Source: an uncultured Clostridia bacterium (GTDB taxonomy: Bacteria; Bacillota; Clostridia; Lachnospirales; Lachnospiraceae). Taken from it: 64,000 bases of DNA. Below are positions 61,655 through 64,000 of this stretch, in pieces. The notes beneath the pieces were generated by a model. It did not search any database, was not told the DNA's origin, and saw only the letters and a program-made list of their open reading frames with translations. A program made the translations under genes and the position numbers. Position 1 is the stretch's first letter. Every line of letters begins with the position of its first letter. The stretch lies in the NCBI GenBank assembly GCA_946403295.1, contig CAMIZL010000007.1:1-64000 (forward strand), read 5' to 3'.

Positions 61655-62575
61655 TTAGTTGTTTGCCATCTCACAGAGCTCTTCGAGCATCTTGGGAAGA
61701 TCGGTCTTCATGGTCTCATCCGTAAACTGGCATGTTCCGACAGCCTTGTGACCGCCGCCGTTATATTTAAGCATAAGTGCTCCGACATCCACATTGCTTG
61801 TACGGTTAAGGATGCTGTATCCGACTGCCGCCGAACAACCCGCTCCGCCTTTGCCGTTAACGATCCATGCGGAAATATTCTGCTCGGGATAGAGACTGTA
61901 GATCATAAATCTGTTTCCCGTGTAAATGGGATCAACTCCGCGAAGATCGGAAATGATCACGTTTCCTCTTGTCTCTGTGTGAGCCTTGACCATCTCAATG
62001 AATTTTTCGGTCTGCTCGTTATAAACTTCTATTCTTTCCTTTACATCAGGGAGGTCCAGAATCTCCTGCGTTGTCATGGTGCGGCATGCGTCCATGAGCT
62101 TCTCCATAAGAAGATAGTTCGGAATGGTAAACTGTCTCCAACGACCGAGACCTGTTCTCGGATCCATGAGGAATCCAACGAGTACCCAACCCTGCGGATT
62201 CATTACATCGTCGATCGTAAGATTTCCGGAATCAACCTTATCAACTGCCTCCATGAGGTCATCGAACTGGGGGAAGCGTTCCTTTCCGCCGTAATACTCA
62301 TAGATGATCCTCGCACATGAAGGCGTGATCCTGCTCTCACCCTTGTACTTGCCCTCGAGCTGATTGCGTTCGAACTCGCTTGAGTGATGATCGAACCATA
62401 ATCCGCATCCCGGAACAAACGGTACGTTGGCAAGGACATCATCCTCCGTGATCTCGATAAGACCGTCCTGAAGGTCCTTGGGATGAACGAATTTCCAGCT
62501 GTCAACTATTCCGACTTCTTTTAAAAGTGCGCCGCATGCAAGTCCGTCAAAATCTGATCTTGTAATTAATCTCAT
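61655..62575 (-). CDS. DHH-family phosphoesterase
   Basis: A 306-residue DHH/DHHA1 protein. The metal motifs are SDFDGLACGALL at the start, WFDHHSSE (about 82-89) and GGGHKAVGTCQF near the C-terminus. Such stand-alone proteins are often annotated exopolyphosphatase-like or oligoribonuclease-like; the substrate cannot be told from sequence. Confidence 0.88.
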   Translation of the reverse strand: MRLITRSDFDGLACGALLKEVGIVDSWKFVHPKDLQDGLIEITEDDVLANVPFVPGCGLWFDHHSSEFERNQLEGKYKGESRITPSCARIIYEYYGGKERFPQFDDLMEAVDKVDSGNLTIDDVMNPQGWVLVGFLMDPRTGLGRWRQFTIPNYLLMEKLMDACRTMTTQEILDLPDVKERIEVYNEQTEKFIEMVKAHTETRGNVIISDLRGVDPIYTGNRFMIYSLYPEQNISAWIVNGKGGAGCSAAVGYSILNRTSNVDVGALMLKYNGGGHKAVGTCQFTDETMKTDLPKMLEELCEMANN

Positions 62576-62727
62576 ATTGTCTCCTATCCTATCCTGTACT
62601 CCCGCCCCAAAAAGTTCTCAATCGTCACATATTCGCAACTGCTTCATGTTTTGACGACTTTCCCTTTGTTAAGCGTAAAATAATTTCATGTTAATCATTA
62701 TATCATATCTGCTTGATCTGTAAAGCT

Positions 62728-62819
62728 CGATTAGCGGAGAAGGCATATCGCGGTCAGCCCGGAATGCGCATCACGATTAACCCGGAACGCACATCGCGAT
62801 TAGCGGAGAAGGCATATCG
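62728..62819. repeat. Four 23-bp tandem repeats at the 3' end of ispF
   Basis: Units 62728-62750, 62751-62773, 62774-62796 and 62797-62819. The first and fourth are identical, while the two middle ones are diverged. The fourth contains the last codons and the stop of ispF. Confidence 0.88.
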
Positions 62820-63267
62820 CACTTGCTTCCATGCCTTCTCCACTTCCCGTAAAGCCGAGTCCCTCCTGTGTGGTCGCTTTGACATTCACGCAGTCCTTTT
62901 CGAGTCCCGTCGCCCGCGCGATGTTTTCGCGCATTTCTTCTATATAAGAAGAAAGCTTCGGTTTCTGCGCGACGATCGTCGAATCAATGTTTATGGGTTT
63001 GAGTCCCTTCGCCGCCAGGATCTTTATCACTTCCTCAAGAAGCTTCATGCTCGAGATCCCCTTGTAGCGGTCGTCGCTGTCGGGGAAATGATATCCGATA
63101 TCCCTTTCGCCCGCCGCGCCGAGCAGCGCATCCATAACGGCATGCACGAGAACATCCGCATCGGAATGACCGAGCAGTCCCTTTTCGTAGGGTATCTTTA
63201 CTCCTCCGAGTATCAGATCCCTGCCCTCAACAAGTCTGTGTACATCATAACCGGAACCTATGCGCAT
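62800..63267 (-). CDS. ispF: 2-C-methyl-D-erythritol 2,4-cyclodiphosphate synthase
   Basis: A 155-residue MEP-pathway enzyme of isoprenoid synthesis. Signature DVHRL ([33 protein letters not shown]) holds the zinc residues; FPDSDD and the end [22 protein letters not shown] follow. The start at 63267 gives the normal [19 protein letters not shown] precedes it. Its last codons lie in a 23-bp tandem repeat. Confidence 0.96.
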   Translation of the reverse strand: MRIGSGYDVHRLVEGRDLILGGVKIPYEKGLLGHSDADVLVHAVMDALLGAAGERDIGYHFPDSDDRYKGISSMKLLEEVIKILAAKGLKPINIDSTIVAQKPKLSSYIEEMRENIARATGLEKDCVNVKATTQEGLGFTGSGEGMEASAICLLR

Positions 63268-63330
63268 ATCTTTCCCTTTCCTGTCTTTACTTAAATGCCG
63301 CTCTCTCTGCGGGTTTCTGTATGTAAAATC

Positions 63331-63360
63331 ACGGGAACGCACGAAACAATGCGTCCCCGT
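63331..63360 (-). terminator. Hairpin after pheT
   Basis: ACGGGAACGCA (63331-63341) pairs with TGCGTCCCCGT (63350-63360) at 10 of 11 positions, 8 bases after the pheT stop. Only GATTTTAC follows on the minus strand, so it is a weak terminator. Confidence 0.6.
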
Positions 63361-63367
63361 AGTGGTT

Positions 63368-64000
63368 TTATGATCTGATCTCGATTCCGTACTTATCCTT
63401 AAGCGCAGAAAGTATCTTGCCTACTTCCGCGGTGATGATCTCGTCCGTAAATTCCGTATCCCCGGGCGTAAATACCATGCTGTACGCAAGGCTCTTCTTG
63501 CCTGCGGGAAGCTGGGCTCCTTCGTAGATATCAAAGAGGCTGACTTCCGTTACGAAGCCGCTCGCTTCTCTGATAACATCCTCAACCGCACCTGCCGTGA
63601 TCGACTTGTCCATAACAAGCGCGAGGTCTCTCTTCTCAACCGCGAACTTCGGAAGCGGAACGAATGTCCTCTTCTTTCCGTAGGTCGATGTGAGTGCTTT
63701 GATGTCGATCTGCGCAACGTACATGGGCACGCGTGCGTCAAGTTCGTCACCGATCTCGTAGAGAACCTGTCCGAGGAAACCGATCTCCCTGCCTTCAAAC
63801 GTTACGCTTGCACTTCTGCCGGGATGAAGGAACGGATATGTTGCAGCCTCATATCTGAAATCGATGTCGAGCGTATCGGCAACGATCTCAACAAGTCCCT
63901 TAAGCGTGAAGAAATCCTCATCGTCTCCGAACACACCGATACAAAGCGTCTCTCTCTCGTCGGGATATTCCTTAAGAGGAAGCTCTTTTGCGAAGAATCT
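63368..64000 (-). CDS. pheT: Phenylalanyl-tRNA synthetase beta subunit, C-terminal part
   Basis: The 3' 630 bases of a gene whose start lies beyond the right edge. The frame stays open to position 64000. The visible part holds the end of the catalytic-like core ([37 protein letters not shown]) and the C-terminal FDX-ACB anticodon-binding domain ([34 protein letters not shown]). pheS is expected upstream, outside the window. Confidence 0.95.
   Translation of the reverse strand, partial: RFFAKELPLKEYPDERETLCIGVFGDDEDFFTLKGLVEIVADTLDIDFRYEAATYPFLHPGRSASVTFEGREIGFLGQVLYEIGDELDARVPMYVAQIDIKALTSTYGKKRTFVPLPKFAVEKRDLALVMDKSITAGAVEDVIREASGFVTEVSLFDIYEGAQLPAGKKSLAYSMVFTPGDTEFTDEIITAEVGKILSALKDKYGIEIRS

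Overview
The window looks like chromosome of a motile, fibre-degrading Clostridia member, most probably Lachnospiraceae or a close relative. The clues are Gram-positive style Shine-Dalgarno sites, a GdpP/MecA/Veg/PrsW gene set, a Lachnospiraceae-type flagellin with FliS, a GH10 xylanase and a feruloyl-esterase-like lipoprotein, an ATP-type PEP carboxykinase and a LeuRS with the variant KMGKR loop. No tRNA, rRNA, insertion sequence or CRISPR array was found.

Layout. 1-4.7 kb: a class A penicillin-binding protein running off the left edge, then an A/T-rich island with two paralogous membrane-anchored secreted proteins and, between them, the remnant of a papain/C39-like cysteine peptidase. 4.7-6.2 kb: asnS. 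6.4-23.4 kb: the most unusual region. It holds a 3542-residue secreted multidomain protein and two diverged copies of one regulatory cassette: ECF-like sigma factor, tiny membrane protein, polytopic membrane protein, PrsW-type intramembrane protease and another two-helix membrane protein. In copy 1 the last two-helix protein lies immediately upstream of the giant protein. 23.4-31 kb: leuS, a lipoprotein GH18, a kinase-ATPase fusion that seems to start at AUU, mecA, a 2[4Fe-4S] ferredoxin and a DUF1858 protein. 31-36.5 kb: the classical rpsF-ssb-rpsR / gdpP-rplI-dnaB neighbourhood, with a duplicated hairpin leader before gdpP. 36.7-41.8 kb: a MarR domain fused to a lipoprotein esterase, pckA, and pheA behind a Phe-codon leader peptide and attenuator.

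42-49.6 kb is a signalling and motility block: an EAL protein, a large flagellar-region protein read from a SigD-type promoter, flagellin, fliS and a DUF951 protein. 49.6-54.8 kb is an operon of histidine kinase, response regulator, coiled-coil protein and membrane-anchored xylanase. 55-64 kb carries veg, a GNAT acetyltransferase, tadA, nrdG, a second SigD-type flagellar-region gene, a chemoreceptor, a sirtuin, a DHH phosphoesterase, ispF and the 3' end of pheT.

The main regulatory themes visible in the sequence are: (i) sigma factor plus regulated intramembrane proteolysis, duplicated and next to a giant surface protein; (ii) two motility leaders combining a SigD-like promoter with A(C/A)GGA hexaloop hairpins of the CsrA-site type; (iii) leader-peptide attenuation of pheA; (iv) probable autoregulation of the MarR-esterase fusion through a palindrome over its -10 box. 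All functional calls come from reading motifs; no database search was run.
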